From: Deltaproteobacteria bacterium
GTDB lineage: Bacteria; Myxococcota_A; UBA9160; JAFDET01
Reading direction: 5' to 3'
Assembly: GCA_019310195.1 (NCBI GenBank)
Contig: JAFDET010000235.1
Coordinates: forward strand, 1-5,165
Length of the DNA stretch: 5,165 nucleotides
Part shown: one piece after another, positions 5,023 through 5,165 of the stretch
Position numbering within the stretch: the first letter of the stretch is position 1
How the letters are laid out: each line of letters opens with the position of its first letter
Notes under the pieces: model-generated
The model's database searches: none
What the model saw: the letters and a program-made list of their open reading frames with translations, nothing else
Told to the model about the DNA's origin: nothing
Translations under genes and position numbers: made by a program

Positions 5023-5165
5023 ATGGGATCCGCAGCTCGACCCCAACGAATCGGCCGACGGACCGCCTGCATCGGCGCGCTGATCGGCGTCCTTCTGCTG
5101 GCCGCCGCGCCGGCAGGCGCGGCCGTGATCACCGGCATCAGCGGAAGCTCGTCCGCCACCGTCAC
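5023..5165 (+). CDS. Secreted protein, N-terminal part (divergent gene)
   Basis: Seen: an ATG at 5023-5025 opens a frame of 47 complete codons that runs off the window end. A GGAGG Shine-Dalgarno lies at 5008-5012, 10 bases upstream. The N-terminus is a good Sec signal peptide: a basic n-region with five Arg (residues 6, 9, 12, 13 and the hydrophilic start MGSAARPQ), a hydrophobic core ACIGALIGVLLLAAAPA (15-31) and a likely AGAA cleavage site near residues 31-34. What remains of the mature protein, VITGISGSSSATV, is too short to assign a family. An upstream in-frame GTG at 4999 is an alternative start but has no ribosome site. The gene is divergent from the P450 operon across a 144-base gap. 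The signal peptide and the ribosome site argue for a real gene, but it is short and truncated. Confidence 0.6.
   Translation, partial: MGSAARPQRIGRRTACIGALIGVLLLAAAPAGAAVITGISGSSSATV

Overview
The window is GC-rich bacterial DNA (by eye about two thirds G+C). Nearly every gene is on the minus strand, with short gaps or 4-base overlaps between genes. No rRNA, tRNA, mobile element or CRISPR array was seen. The LeuA is of the longer actinobacterial/fungal type. The two partial genes at the window edges encode proteins with Sec signal peptides, one of them resembling gluzincin (peptidase MA-like) proteins common in Myxococcota and Desulfobacterota-like genomes. A Gram-negative, high-GC, probably uncultured lineage of that kind is my best guess, but the taxon cannot be fixed from this sequence.

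Layout, read in the direction of minus-strand transcription from right to left. At the far right a plus-strand secreted protein begins (5023 onward, cut by the window end). It is divergent from a three-gene minus-strand operon: a cytochrome P450 (3673-4878, GTG start), a 64-residue [3Fe-4S] ferredoxin whose GTG start overlaps the P450 stop (3482-3676), and an ACMSD-like amidohydrolase (2155-3462, strong Shine-Dalgarno). This looks like a small oxidative catabolic or tailoring unit: the ferredoxin delivers electrons to the P450, and the metal-dependent hydrolase/decarboxylase may act on the oxidised product. No ferredoxin reductase is present in the window.

Next comes a 243-base gap (1912-2154) that contains no long gene but holds what appears to be a complete leucine transcription attenuator. 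It has a 24-codon leader peptide with seven Leu codons (2032-2106), a 1:2 hairpin at the end of that reading frame, a competing 2:3 antiterminator pairing, and a 13-bp 3:4 terminator hairpin followed by a U-rich stretch. It sits directly upstream of a 552-residue 2-isopropylmalate synthase (leuA, 253-1911), the first committed enzyme of leucine synthesis. This layout predicts that leuA is switched on when charged tRNA-Leu is scarce.

The leuA stop overlaps by 4 bases (ATGA) the start of a secreted protein (start at 256, cut at the left window edge). That gene is therefore probably co-transcribed and translationally coupled with leuA, although it has no obvious link to leucine synthesis.
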